Shown here: piece after piece, positions 38,287 to 47,728 of the stretch
How the letters are laid out: every line of letters starts with the position of its first letter
Position numbering within the stretch: position 1 is the stretch's first letter
Notes under the pieces: generated by a model
Told to the model about the DNA's origin: nothing
What the model saw: only the letters and a program-made list of their open reading frames with translations
Database searches by the model: none
From: an uncultured Rivibacter sp.
GTDB lineage: Bacteria; Pseudomonadota; Gammaproteobacteria; Burkholderiales; Burkholderiaceae
Direction of reading: 5' to 3'
DNA: 64,000 bases
NCBI GenBank assembly: GCA_946480925.1
Contig: CAMLLU010000008.1
Coordinates: 62,001-126,000, forward strand
Translations under genes and position numbers: made by a program

Positions 38287-39603
38287 TCACGCCTTTTGCG
38301 TGCGGCGTGCAAAGAACTCTTTCAGCGCCAGCGCGCTGTCCTTGGGGGTGCGCTGCTGCGTCGTGTAGTCCACGTGCACGACGCCGAAGCGCTTCTCGTA
38401 GCCGAAGGCCCACTCGAAGTTGTCGAGCAGCGACCACACGAAGTAGCCGCGCACGTCCACGCCCTGGCGCATGGCCTCGTCCACCGCAGAGAAGTGCCGC
38501 GTGAGGTAGCGCATGCGCTGCTCGTCGTGCACGCGGCCGTCTTGCACGCGGTCGTCGCTGGCCATGCCGTTCTCGGTGATGTAGATGGGCGGCAGCTCCG
38601 CATAGCGCTGCTTGAATTCGACCAGCAGGTCGCGCAGGCCCTCGGGGCAGACCTCCCAGCCCATCTGCGTGCGTTCCACGCCGGGCAACGGCGCATCGGC
38701 GTATCCGTGCGCGCCGTCGCTCTTCACCACCTGGCGGAAGTAGTAGTTGATGCCCAGGTAGTCCAGCGGCGTGCGGATGTGCTGCATGTCGCCGTCGCGC
38801 ACCGGGGCTTCGGCCTGCGGCCATAGCTCGCGCAACGCGTCGGGGTAGCGGCCTTGCAGCACAGCGTCGAGCACCCAGTGGTTCGCATGCGCGCGGGCCA
38901 GTTGCGCCGCGTGCTGGTCGGCTGCGCCATCGCTGGCCGGCGCGACTGCGTTCACGTTGGCCACGAGGCCCACCGGTGCGCGGTCGACGCTGCGCAGCGC
39001 CTGGCAGGCGAGCCCGTGGCCCAGCAGCAGGTGGTGCATCGCTTCGACCGCGTAGCGCGCGTCGGTGAGCCCGGGTGCATGGCGGCCTTCGCCGTGGCCG
39101 AGCCAGGCCGAACACCACGGCTCGTTCAGCGTGGTCCATGCGCTCACGCGGCCGGCCAGCTCGCGGCCGATGCGCTCGGCATAGTCGGCAAAGCGCTGCG
39201 CGGTGTCGCGGTTGAGCCAGCCACCGCGGTCTTGCAGGTGCTGCGGCAGGTCCCAGTGGTAGAGCGTCACGAAGGCCTGCTGGCCTTGCTGCTGCAGCCG
39301 GTCGAGCAGGCGCTTGTAGAAGTCCACGCCCTTGGGGTTGAGCCGGCCGTCGATGTCGATGACGCGCGGCCACGCGATCGACAGGCGGTAGGCGTCGAAG
39401 CCGATGTGTTTCAGCAGCGCGAGGTCCGACTCCCAGCGGTGGTAGTGGTCGCAGGCCACCGCGCCGCTGTCGCCGTTGGCCACGCGGCCCGGCGTGGCGC
39501 TGTAGATGTCCCAGATGGACGGCAGGCGACCGTCTTCAGTAGCGGCGCCTTCGATCTGGTACGAAGCGGTGGCGGCACCGAACAGGAAGTCGCGGCGCCA
39601 CAT
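38287..39603 (-). CDS. GH1 beta-glucosidase
   Basis: 438 aa. The retaining GH1 site is complete: acid/base Glu161 in TLNEPW and nucleophile Glu344 in ITENG; the start WRRDFLFGAATASYQIEGA is the family hallmark. No signal peptide, so it splits imported beta-glucosides in the cytoplasm. The ATG at 39603 is chosen because it leads straight into the hallmark; the TTG at 39663 would add 20 unrelated residues. It is the first gene of the operon that also encodes the ABC transporter and LacI regulator. Confidence 0.93.
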   Translation of the reverse strand: MWRRDFLFGAATASYQIEGAATEDGRLPSIWDIYSATPGRVANGDSGAVACDHYHRWESDLALLKHIGFDAYRLSIAWPRVIDIDGRLNPKGVDFYKRLLDRLQQQGQQAFVTLYHWDLPQHLQDRGGWLNRDTAQRFADYAERIGRELAGRVSAWTTLNEPWCSAWLGHGEGRHAPGLTDARYAVEAMHHLLLGHGLACQALRSVDRAPVGLVANVNAVAPASDGAADQHAAQLARAHANHWVLDAVLQGRYPDALRELWPQAEAPVRDGDMQHIRTPLDYLGINYYFRQVVKSDGAHGYADAPLPGVERTQMGWEVCPEGLRDLLVEFKQRYAELPPIYITENGMASDDRVQDGRVHDEQRMRYLTRHFSAVDEAMRQGVDVRGYFVWSLLDNFEWAFGYEKRFGVVHVDYTTQQRTPKDSALALKEFFARRTQKA

Positions 39604-39683
39604 GGCAGAGCCCTCGGGTGGGGTGATGAGCGACGGCGCGGAAGGCAAGGCGTTTGCAGTCAAGTCTTAACCCCCAATTAACA

Positions 39684-39697
39684 TGGAACCGATTCCG
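39684..39697. promoter_or_regulatory. LacI-type operator O1
   Basis: TGGAACCGATTCCG: half sites GGAA and TTCC around CCGA, 80 bases before the GH1 start. It shares the half sites and spacing with O2. Confidence 0.75.
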
Positions 39698-39863
39698 GCG
39701 GGCGATTGAAGCAGCCTTCCGGCCGTGCTGCATTGGGTCTTACCCGCGAAAGCTACGGTTTGCTACAGCTCGCCAGCATGAGCAAGCACCAAGCCTTCTT
39801 TAATGGGTGGTTAACCTAATGGAAAGGCTTTGATAAGAACTCCTAGAGTCCGGCTCCTTGGTG

Positions 39864-39877
39864 TGGAATCGTTTCCA
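39864..39877. promoter_or_regulatory. LacI-type operator O2
   Basis: TGGAATCGTTTCCA: perfect inverted half sites TGGAA and TTCCA around TCGT, 29 bases before the GH3 ATG, a position that would block transcription or elongation of the GH3 gene. Confidence 0.82.
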
Positions 39878-39905
39878 TGTCGGGCCCATGACTCGAGGAG
39901 ACAGC

Positions 39906-42900
39906 ATGAAGAACCTGTTCAAGCTACAGGCCGGCGCGCTCTCGCTGGCGCTTGCGGCTGCGCTCGCTGCCTGCGGCGGCAGCGACGACGACGATCCATC
40001 ACCCGCGCCGCCGCCAGCGTCGGGCCTGAGCGACTGGCCCAGGATTACCAGCGCCATCGCGCCCGACGCGGCGCAGGAGGCGCAGATCGACACCATCGTG
40101 GCCGGCATGACGCTGGCGCAGAAGGTGGGCCAGATGACGCAGCCCAACATCACGGCCATCACGCCGGCCGAGGTGACGCAGTACTACATCGGCTCGGTGT
40201 TGAACGGCGGCGGCGCCTGGCCCAACAACGACAAGCGCGCGACCGCGGCCGACTGGCTGGCGCTTGCCGATGCCTACTGGGCGGCGTCGATGGACACCGA
40301 CATGGCGGTGAAGATCCCGGTGATCTGGGGCACCGACGCCGTGCACGGCCACAACAACGTCTACGGCGCCACGCTCTTCCCGCACAACATCGGCCTGGGC
40401 GCTGCCAACGACCCCGAGCTGATCGAGCACATCGGCGCCGCGGTGGCGAAGCAGGTGGTGGCCACCGGCATCGACTGGACCTTCGCCCCTACGCTGGCCG
40501 TGGTGCGCGACGACCGCTGGGGCCGCACCTACGAAGGCTTCTCGGAAGACCCGGCCATCGTGAGCGCCTACGGCGGGCGCTACACCACCGGGCTGCAGGG
40601 CCGCTTCGCTGCCTCGGGCCGGCCCACCGTGGTGGCTACCGCCAAGCACTACATGGGTGACGGCGGCACCGACCAGGGCAAGGACCAGGGCGAGAACAAG
40701 GCCAGCCTCACCGAGATGATCAACGTCCACGGTGCGGGCTACTACACCTCGCTCGCCGCCGGCGCGCAGACGGTGATGGCCTCGTTCAACAGCTGGACCT
40801 TTCAGGGCACCGCGCCCGACGGCACGGCGCTGAACTTCGCCAACGCCAAGATGCACGGCAACAAGTACCTGCTGACCGACGTGCTGAAGGTGAAGATGGG
40901 CTTCGACGGGCTGGTGGTGTCCGACTGGGACGGCATCGGCCAGGTGAAGTACACCGACGCGCAAGGCGTCGAGCGCCAGTGCACCAACTCGTCGTGCCCG
41001 GTGGCCATCAATGCCGGCATCGACCTCGTGATGGTGCCCAACGACTGGAAGGCCTTCATCGCCAACACCATCGCCTCGGTCGAGGCAGGCGAGATCCCGA
41101 TGGCGCGCATCGACGATGCGGTGAAACGCATCCTGCGCGTGAAGCTGCGCTCGGGGCTCATGAAGGTCGAGAACGGCCAGACCGTTTCGGTGAAGCCCTC
41201 GCTGCGCGCAGGTGCGGGCGACGCGACGGCATTGCAGCATCGCGACCTCGCGCGCGAGGCCGTGCGCAAGTCGCTGGTGCTCTTGAAGAACGGCAACAGC
41301 GTGCTGCCGCTGGCGCGCGGCGAGAAGATCCTCGTGGTGGGCAAGAACGCCGACAACCTGCAGAACCAGACCGGCGGCTGGTCGCTCACCTGGCAGGGCA
41401 CGAGCAACACCAACGCCGACTTCCCGAACGCCGACTCGGTGCTGGCCGGCATACGCGAAGCGGCGGGTGAGGCCAACGTCGTGTACTCGGCCACCGGCAG
41501 CGGCGTGGACGCGAGCACCTTCAAGGCCGTGATCGCGGTGATCGGCGAGACGCCCTATGCCGAAGGCGTGGGCGACATCGGCAAGGCCGGCACGCTGGAG
41601 CATGCCAAGCGCTACCCCGAAGACCTGGCCGTGCTCGACGCGGTGACGGGCAAGGGCGTGCCGGTGGTGACGGTGCTGCTCGCGGGCCGGCCGGTGTGGG
41701 TCAACAAGGAACTCAACCGCAGCGATGCCTTCGTCGCGGCCTGGCTGCCCGGCACCGAAGGCAAGGGCGTTGCCGACGTGCTGTTCCGCAAGGCCGACGC
41801 CTCGGTGAACTTCGACTTCACCGGCAAGCTCTCGTTCTCGTGGCCCAAGACGGCCTGCCAGGTGCCGCTGAACAAGGGCGACACCAACTACGACCCGCTG
41901 TTCGCCTACGGCTACGGCCTCTCGTACGCGAGCGGCGGCAGCGTGCCGGCGCTCGACGAAACCACGCCCAACCTCGGCTGCGGCCAGACCACGCCCAACG
42001 GCCCGGCGGCCACCGAAGACCTCATCGTCTTCCGCCAGGTCGAAAGCTCGCTGCACAAGCTCTACATCGGTTCGCCGCCCAACTGGTCGCTGCCGGTGGG
42101 CTCGGACCTCAACAACGCCGTGGTCACGAGCGACGGCAACGTGAAGGTCGAGACTGCCCAGCTCAACGTGCAGCAGGACGCGAAGAAGGTCACGTGGATG
42201 TCGACGGGCCAGTTCATGGCGCAGTCTATCGGCGTGAAGACCGACTACTCCGGCTACCTCACCGCCGAGGCCGCGCTGGTGTTCGACGTGTCGGTGAACC
42301 AGGCACCGCAGGGCAACGTGAAGATGCGCGTCGACTGCACCTATCCGTGCAACGGCGAGCTCGACGCGACCACCGTGCTCAAGGGCCTGCCGCAGGACAC
42401 CAGGCGCACGCTGAAGATCCCGCTGGCCTGCTTCTTCGCCAAGGGCACGGACTTCACGGGGGTCGACGTCCCCTTCCTCGTCTACACCGACAAGCCCTTC
42501 ACCGCCACGTTCGCCGACATCCGCTGGCAGATCAACGCCGCCAAGGACGCCGACGCCCTGGCTTGCGATGCGCTGGTGCCGCCGCCTCCGCCGGTGATCG
42601 ACCCGCTGCCGGGCCCGAGCGCCACGCTGTTCGGCACGGACGGCAGCTTCCTCGCCGGCTTCTCGCTGGGCACGTGGTCGAGCAACGGCACGCACGTGGT
42701 GGCCGACGCGACCACCACGCCGGGCGTGATGGACCTGCAGTTCCTGGCCGACGGCGGCAACGGCATCACCACCATCGGTGGTGGCGGGCCGATCAACCTG
42801 GCCAACTACGCGGTGAGTGGCAAGCTGAGCTTCGAAGTGAAGGTGCTCAGCTGGGGCACCAACACCGCGGGCCTGGCCATCAAGATGGAAAGCCCGGGCG

Positions 42901-43121
42901 ACGGCTGCCGCAACCTCGACTACATCGTGCCGCAGTCGGCCGTGCCGGCCGACGGGCAGTTCCACACGCTGGTGCTCAACGTCGCCGACGTGGCGGCGCA
43001 GAAGAACAACGAGTGCTTCAGCCTGGAGAACATCTCGGTGCCCTTCGGCATCTTCCCGGTGTGGGACAACCAGCAGGGCGTGCACCTGCAGGTGCGCAAC
43101 GTGGTGATGTCGATCCCTTGA
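39906..43121 (+). CDS. GH3 exo-beta-glucosidase lipoprotein
   Basis: 1071 aa. The signal ends in LAAC, so it is a lipoprotein, with an acidic DDDD run and a Pro-rich linker next. The GH3 N-terminal barrel includes DAVHGHNNVYGATLFPHNIG and the KHYMGDGG segment; the nucleophile is Asp340 in VVSDWDG. The C-terminal GH3 domain follows (SLVLLKNGNSVLPL). About 700-880 is an ExoP-type galactose-binding-like domain. A further ~180 residues after a PPPPP linker form another beta-sandwich, perhaps carbohydrate binding. It would release glucose or cellobiose-like products outside for the transporter. GAGGAG precedes the ATG. Confidence 0.92.
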   Translation: MKNLFKLQAGALSLALAAALAACGGSDDDDPSPAPPPASGLSDWPRITSAIAPDAAQEAQIDTIVAGMTLAQKVGQMTQPNITAITPAEVTQYYIGSVLNGGGAWPNNDKRATAADWLALADAYWAASMDTDMAVKIPVIWGTDAVHGHNNVYGATLFPHNIGLGAANDPELIEHIGAAVAKQVVATGIDWTFAPTLAVVRDDRWGRTYEGFSEDPAIVSAYGGRYTTGLQGRFAASGRPTVVATAKHYMGDGGTDQGKDQGENKASLTEMINVHGAGYYTSLAAGAQTVMASFNSWTFQGTAPDGTALNFANAKMHGNKYLLTDVLKVKMGFDGLVVSDWDGIGQVKYTDAQGVERQCTNSSCPVAINAGIDLVMVPNDWKAFIANTIASVEAGEIPMARIDDAVKRILRVKLRSGLMKVENGQTVSVKPSLRAGAGDATALQHRDLAREAVRKSLVLLKNGNSVLPLARGEKILVVGKNADNLQNQTGGWSLTWQGTSNTNADFPNADSVLAGIREAAGEANVVYSATGSGVDASTFKAVIAVIGETPYAEGVGDIGKAGTLEHAKRYPEDLAVLDAVTGKGVPVVTVLLAGRPVWVNKELNRSDAFVAAWLPGTEGKGVADVLFRKADASVNFDFTGKLSFSWPKTACQVPLNKGDTNYDPLFAYGYGLSYASGGSVPALDETTPNLGCGQTTPNGPAATEDLIVFRQVESSLHKLYIGSPPNWSLPVGSDLNNAVVTSDGNVKVETAQLNVQQDAKKVTWMSTGQFMAQSIGVKTDYSGYLTAEAALVFDVSVNQAPQGNVKMRVDCTYPCNGELDATTVLKGLPQDTRRTLKIPLACFFAKGTDFTGVDVPFLVYTDKPFTATFADIRWQINAAKDADALACDALVPPPPPVIDPLPGPSATLFGTDGSFLAGFSLGTWSSNGTHVVADATTTPGVMDLQFLADGGNGITTIGGGGPINLANYAVSGKLSFEVKVLSWGTNTAGLAIKMESPGDGCRNLDYIVPQSAVPADGQFHTLVLNVADVAAQKNNECFSLENISVPFGIFPVWDNQQGVHLQVRNVVMSIP

Positions 43122-43123
43122 CC

Positions 43124-43203
43124 GGCGAGTACGGAGTACGTCGGCCGTTCCCCTAGGGGAAGGCGGGCCCTGCTTGAGAGCGGCCCGGCACGACGGCCCG
43201 CGG
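43124..43203 (-). repeat. diverged third copy of the leader element, no downstream gene
   Basis: The minus strand matches the core of the elements at 7241-7357 and 27105-27221: CGGGCC-loop-GGGCCCG hairpin with CAAGCA in the loop, a second hairpin TTCCCC-TA-GGGGAA (43148-43161), then a GTAC/GTAC hairpin. Stem sequences differ from the other copies but remain paired. The leader ORF start and the overlapping downstream start are missing. Here it lies between the GH3 and glutamate-synthase-like genes, where it could act as a terminator. Confidence 0.6.
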
Positions 43204-43282
43204 GTGAGCCACAGGGGCACCGCGGCTCGCCGACGGGCGACTCCCGCTAGCATGGGCGCTTCCTGACCGGTGGAGCGCGCCC

Positions 43283-44971
43283 ATGCCACTTTGGCTGCTG
43301 AAGCTCAACGAGCACTTTCCCATCCGTTATGCCGCGTGGCTGCTGTGCGCCATCGGCTTCCTGCTCAGCGCATTCGTCTGGGTGGCCATCGGTGACGGCG
43401 CGTTCTGGACGGTGTTGTTCGGCGCACTGGTCATCACCGGTTTTCGCGACATCCGGCAGACGCAGCGTTCGGTGCTGCGCAACTATCCCGTCATCGGCCA
43501 CCTGCGCTTCCTGCTGGAGTTCATCCGCCCCGAGATGCGGCAGTACTTCATCGAGGGCGACAACGAGGCGGCGCCCTTCTCGCGCACGCAGCGCTCGCTG
43601 GTCTACCAGCGGGCCAAAGGCGACGCCGACAAGCGGCCCTTCGGCACGCAGATGGACGTGGGCGCCCACGGCTACGAATGGATCAACCACTCGATCGCGC
43701 CCACCACGATCGACTCGCACGACTTTCGCATCACCATCGGCGAAACGCGCGCCCAGCCCTACAGCGCGAGCATCTACAACATCTCGGCCATGAGCTTCGG
43801 CTCGCTGTCGGCCAACGCCATCCGCGCACTCAACGCCGGCGCGAAGCAGGGCCGCTTCGCGCACGACACCGGCGAGGGCAGCATCTCGCGCTACCACCGC
43901 GAAAACGGTGGCGACCTCATCTGGGAGATCGGCTCGGGCTACTTCGGCTGCCGCAACGATGACGGCAGCTTCAGCGCGGAGCGCTTCGTCGAAAACGCGC
44001 GCGACCCGCAGGTCAAGATGATCGAGCTGAAGATCAGCCAGGGCGCCAAGCCCGGCCACGGCGGCGTGCTGCCGGGCGCCAAGGTCACGCTCGAGATCGC
44101 CGCGGCGCGCGGCGTGCCGCCGTGGGTCGATTGCATCTCGCCATCGCGCCACAGCGCCTTCGACACGCCCATCGAGATGATGCGGTTCATCGAGCGGCTG
44201 CGGGAGTTGTCAGGCGGCAAGCCCACCGGCTTCAAGCTCGCGATCGGCCACCCGTGGGAATGGTTCGCCATGGTGAAGGCCATGCTTGCCACCGGCATCA
44301 CGCCGGACTTCATCGTCGTCGACGGCGCCGAAGGCGGCACCGGTGCCGCGCCGCTCGAATTCATCGACCACGTGGGCGCGCCGCTGCAGGAAGGGCTGCT
44401 GCTGGTGCACAACACGCTGGTGGGCGTGAACCTGCGCGACCGCATCCGCATCGGCTGCGCCGGCAAGGTGGTGAGTGCCTTCGACATCGTGCGGCTCATG
44501 GCGCTGGGTGCCGACTGGTGCAACTCGGCGCGCGCCTTCATGTTCGCGCTGGGCTGCATCCAGGCGCAGAGCTGCCATACCGGCCACTGCCCCACGGGCG
44601 TCACCACGCAGGATGCGCTGCGCCAGCGCGCACTGGTGGTGCCCACCAAGGCCGAGCGGGTCCATCGCTTCCATGAGCAGACGCTCGAAGCGCTGAAGGA
44701 GCTGGTGCAGGCCGCGGGCCTGAAGCACCCCGGCGAGATCACCGCCGCGCACATCGTGCGGCGCACCGCCGACCACGAGGTGAAGCTGCTGTCGAACCTG
44801 CTGCCCTTCGTGAAGCCCGGGGAGCTGCTGGCGGCCGACCGCGGCGACGCCGACTGGCCGCACAACGTATACCGCCTGTACTGGCCGATGGCGCGGGCCG
44901 AAAGCTTTGCGGTGGCCGGTGCGATGGCCGCCGCCCCGGCCGCGCTGGCGGCAGTGCCCGTGCCCGGATAA
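43283..44971 (+). CDS. FMN-binding glutamate synthase-like protein
   Basis: 562 aa. Two N-terminal membrane helices (about 14-50) precede the glutamate synthase central/FMN domain: SASIYNISAMSFGSLSANAIRALN, HDTGEGSISRYH, KISQGAKPGHGGVLPGAKV, VVDGAEGGTGAAPLEF, GADWCNSARAFMFALGCIQAQSC, HTGHCPTGVTTQD. The Cys residues in the last part could bind an iron-sulfur cluster as in GltB. It lacks the amidotransferase domain, so it is not a full GltB; this family's substrate is unknown. ATG at 43283. Confidence 0.9.
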   Translation: MPLWLLKLNEHFPIRYAAWLLCAIGFLLSAFVWVAIGDGAFWTVLFGALVITGFRDIRQTQRSVLRNYPVIGHLRFLLEFIRPEMRQYFIEGDNEAAPFSRTQRSLVYQRAKGDADKRPFGTQMDVGAHGYEWINHSIAPTTIDSHDFRITIGETRAQPYSASIYNISAMSFGSLSANAIRALNAGAKQGRFAHDTGEGSISRYHRENGGDLIWEIGSGYFGCRNDDGSFSAERFVENARDPQVKMIELKISQGAKPGHGGVLPGAKVTLEIAAARGVPPWVDCISPSRHSAFDTPIEMMRFIERLRELSGGKPTGFKLAIGHPWEWFAMVKAMLATGITPDFIVVDGAEGGTGAAPLEFIDHVGAPLQEGLLLVHNTLVGVNLRDRIRIGCAGKVVSAFDIVRLMALGADWCNSARAFMFALGCIQAQSCHTGHCPTGVTTQDALRQRALVVPTKAERVHRFHEQTLEALKELVQAAGLKHPGEITAAHIVRRTADHEVKLLSNLLPFVKPGELLAADRGDADWPHNVYRLYWPMARAESFAVAGAMAAAPAALAAVPVPG

Positions 44972-45069
44972 GCGGGCACGCGCGCCTTCGCCCCTCACTC
45001 GTGGGGTGGCCGTCACGGGGCCCGGTCCGCAGAATCGCCGCGACCTGACCCACCATCCGGCCCCCAAAG

Positions 45070-45783
45070 ATGGCCTCACAAGACGTGCTCACCGTCTACC
45101 TCGTCGAAGACGACCCTCTCGTATCACGGCACGTCCAGGACGCGCTCAACGCCGCCGAAGGCATCCGCTGCGTCGGCCATGCAGACCGGTTGGCCACCGC
45201 GCGCAGCCAGCTGCCGGAATGCCGGCCCGACGTGCTGCTTTCGGACCTCGGCCTGCCCGACGGCGACGGCACCGAGCTCATCGGCGAGCTCGACCATCAC
45301 CACCACGAGCGCCGGGCCATCGGCGGCTCGGACTGGCACCCGCACATCCTGGTGTTTTCGGTGTTCGGCGACGAGTCGCGCGTCATCAACGCCATCGAGT
45401 CCGGCGCCGACGGCTACTTCCTCAAGGGCTGCACGTCGGACGAGCTGGTCCGCGCGGTGCAGCAGGCCGCGCGCGGTGAATCGCCCATTTCGCCGGCCAT
45501 TGCGCGCTACGTGCTCAAGCGCTTCCGCGACCCGGCCTTCGTCGAGTCCGGCTTCGGCGAGCTCGACGCCGGCGCGGGCGGCCACGTGAGCCTGAGCGAG
45601 CGCGAAACCGCGGTGCTCAAGCTGGTGGCACAGGGCTACGTGACCGAAGAGATCGGCGAGCGCCTGCGCGTGTCGGCCAACGAGGTCTCCACCCATATCC
45701 GCGACATCTACCAGAAGCTGCAGGTGGGCAAGCGCGCGCTGGTGGCGCAGCAACAGCAGCAGCGCCCGTTCCTCGGCCGCTGA
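45070..45783 (+). CDS. NarL/FixJ-type response regulator
   Basis: 237 aa. The receiver domain has the acidic pair EDD (13-15), phospho-acceptor Asp59 in LLSDLGLPDG and Lys119 in YFLKG; a His-rich loop (DHHHHERR) lies after beta 3, an unusual insertion. The LuxR-type helix-turn-helix is at the C-terminus (LSERETAVLKLVAQGYVTEEI through STHIRDIYQKLQV). It precedes its partner kinase gene by about 12 bases. Confidence 0.92.
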   Translation: MASQDVLTVYLVEDDPLVSRHVQDALNAAEGIRCVGHADRLATARSQLPECRPDVLLSDLGLPDGDGTELIGELDHHHHERRAIGGSDWHPHILVFSVFGDESRVINAIESGADGYFLKGCTSDELVRAVQQAARGESPISPAIARYVLKRFRDPAFVESGFGELDAGAGGHVSLSERETAVLKLVAQGYVTEEIGERLRVSANEVSTHIRDIYQKLQVGKRALVAQQQQQRPFLGR

Positions 45784-45795
45784 GCTTTGCGCGTG

Positions 45796-47721
45796 ATGCA
45801 GCCGTCGTACGAGGCTGACGAGCCGCCGCGCCGCCGCTGGTCGGGCAAGGCGATCGCACATGCGGCGCTGCTCTGGCTGGTGGCCCTGGCACTGGCGGCC
45901 TGGATGCTGATGCCGCAGCCCATCGCGGTGACGTCGGCAATGCAGATCCGCAGCGCGATGCTGCAGGCCGAAGGCCAGCCCGTACCGCAGCCGGTGAAGC
46001 TGCCCGATGCGTGGGAATCCAGTGCGCCGGCGCGCAGCGGCACGGTCGTCTACACGCTCGCCCTGCCCGACACCGCGCTGCACAGCAGGCAGGGCGCCGT
46101 GTTCATCCGCCGCGCGGGCAACGTCTTCAGCCTCGCGCTCAACGGCCAACCCATCGTGGACTTCGGTCGTGTGCAAAGCCCGTTGCCCGACTACAGCCGC
46201 GAGCCGGTGCTGGTGCTGCTGCCGCGCTCGCTGGTCGTACCCACGGGCAATGAACTGCGCGTCGAAGTGACGGGTGAAGCCGGTCGTGAACCGGGCCTGT
46301 CCGAGGTGTGGGTCGGCCCCCAGCATGAGATCGAGCCGCTGTACCAGGTGGCGATGACCGCGCAGGTGCGCAGTGCGTGGTTCGTCACGTCGGCCGCGGC
46401 CGCGATGGGCGTGCTCGCGCTGCTGCTCGCATGGCGCACGCGCCAGTTGCCCTACGCCTGGTTCGGCGTCGCCAGCCTGCTGTGGGCCTGGCGCGTGACG
46501 GCCCTGTTCAACAGCGAGGCCGGCCCGTGGCATGCGTTGCGGCACTGGAGCTTCCAGGTCTCGTACATCGGCTTCGTGGTGCTGATGGCGCTGTACGCGC
46601 TGGCGATGGTGGGCCGCGAGGGGCCGCGCGTGCGGCGTGCGCTGCTGCTGTGGGTGCTGGTGGCCGTGGCACTCTCCACGCTGGGCCTGGCGGGCGGCTG
46701 GTCATGGCTGCGTTCGGTGGTGCTGCTGGGCATGCTGGTGCTGGCGGCCTGGTTGTTCGCACGGCTGGTGGAGGCCGCGGTGCGCGACCGCACCACGCCC
46801 GCACTGCTGCTCACGGCCTGCGCGGCGATCTGCGTGGTCGTGGGCGCGCGCGACTTCTACGTCTTTCGAGTGCAATACGACTACGGCGCCTACACCTGGG
46901 CGCGTTACACCATCGTGCTGCTGATGGGCGCGCTGGCCTGGATGCTGGTGAACGACTTCGCGCGCTCGGCCACGCGGCTGCGCGAGCTCAACCGCAGCCT
47001 GCGCGACCGCATCGCGGCCAAGGAGCACGAACTCGCGGTGGCGTTCGAAAGCTCGCGCCAGCGCGAACGCGAACAGGCCACGCTGGCCGAGCGCGACCGC
47101 ATCCTGCGTGAGATGCACGACGGCCTGGGCGGGCGGCTCGTGGCTGCGCTGGCGCTCACGCAACGCGCCGGGCAGCTGGAGCCGGCCGAAGCGCTGCGCG
47201 AGCTCAAGCTCGCGCTCGACGACTGCCTCACCGAGCTGCGCCTGGCGCTCGATTCGCTCGAGACCGAAGCGCAGCCGGTGGTCGAAGCGCTGGCCGAACT
47301 GCGCTTCCGTGTCGAGCCGTCATTGCGCGCGGCCGGCATTCGCGTGGTGTGGCAGGTGGACGAGGCGGTGAGCGACGTCACGCTGGCAGCGGCCGACACG
47401 CTGCACGTGCTGCGCATCGTGCGCGAGGCCTTCACCAACGTGATCAAGCACGCCCGGGCCAACACCGTGTGGCTGCGGCTCGAACGTGATGAGGAAGGCG
47501 CGGCAGCCGGCGCACACCTGCCGTACCTGCAACTGAGCGTGGTGGACAACGGCGCCCTGCCGGCCGACGACGCGCAAACGCGCGAGCCGATCGCGGCCCC
47601 GAGCGGCGGGCGTGGCCTGGCCAACATCCGGCGCCGGGCCGAAAGCCTGAAGGCCAGGCTTCAGGTCGGCCCGCAGGAACAGGGTTGGGGCGTCAGCGTG
47701 TGGATTCCGCTGAAGGATTGA
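45796..47721 (+). CDS. NarL-type sensor histidine kinase with 7TM region
   Basis: 641 aa. One helix at about 20-40, a periplasmic domain of ~155 residues, then about six or seven membrane helices (195-395), a coiled coil and a HisKA_3 domain with His441 in REMHDGLGG. The ATP-binding part has the N box (FTNVIKHA) and GGRGLANIRRRAE. The layout resembles 7TMR-DISM kinases. It pairs with the response regulator just upstream. ATG 45796 preferred over TTG 45787. Confidence 0.9.
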   Translation: MQPSYEADEPPRRRWSGKAIAHAALLWLVALALAAWMLMPQPIAVTSAMQIRSAMLQAEGQPVPQPVKLPDAWESSAPARSGTVVYTLALPDTALHSRQGAVFIRRAGNVFSLALNGQPIVDFGRVQSPLPDYSREPVLVLLPRSLVVPTGNELRVEVTGEAGREPGLSEVWVGPQHEIEPLYQVAMTAQVRSAWFVTSAAAAMGVLALLLAWRTRQLPYAWFGVASLLWAWRVTALFNSEAGPWHALRHWSFQVSYIGFVVLMALYALAMVGREGPRVRRALLLWVLVAVALSTLGLAGGWSWLRSVVLLGMLVLAAWLFARLVEAAVRDRTTPALLLTACAAICVVVGARDFYVFRVQYDYGAYTWARYTIVLLMGALAWMLVNDFARSATRLRELNRSLRDRIAAKEHELAVAFESSRQREREQATLAERDRILREMHDGLGGRLVAALALTQRAGQLEPAEALRELKLALDDCLTELRLALDSLETEAQPVVEALAELRFRVEPSLRAAGIRVVWQVDEAVSDVTLAAADTLHVLRIVREAFTNVIKHARANTVWLRLERDEEGAAAGAHLPYLQLSVVDNGALPADDAQTREPIAAPSGGRGLANIRRRAESLKARLQVGPQEQGWGVSVWIPLKD

Positions 47722-47728
47722 CCGCGCC

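Larger units (their letters stand above)
39604..39905. promoter_or_regulatory. divergent regulatory region between GH1 operon and GH3 gene
   Basis: 302 bases, AT-richer than the flanks. It holds two LacI-type operators, a GGTTAACC palindrome near 39812, and the start sites for both directions. The arrangement suggests coordinate control of the periplasmic GH3 and the uptake/GH1 operon by one repressor. Confidence 0.75.

Noticed and set aside
39999..43289. 1096-codon open frame on the minus strand opposite the GH3 gene
   Set aside because: It is exactly antisense to a gene with complete GH3 motifs, has His/Arg/Val-rich shadow composition and no domain. High GC makes such long antisense frames common here (also 18016-20940, 55033-57816, 669-2396).
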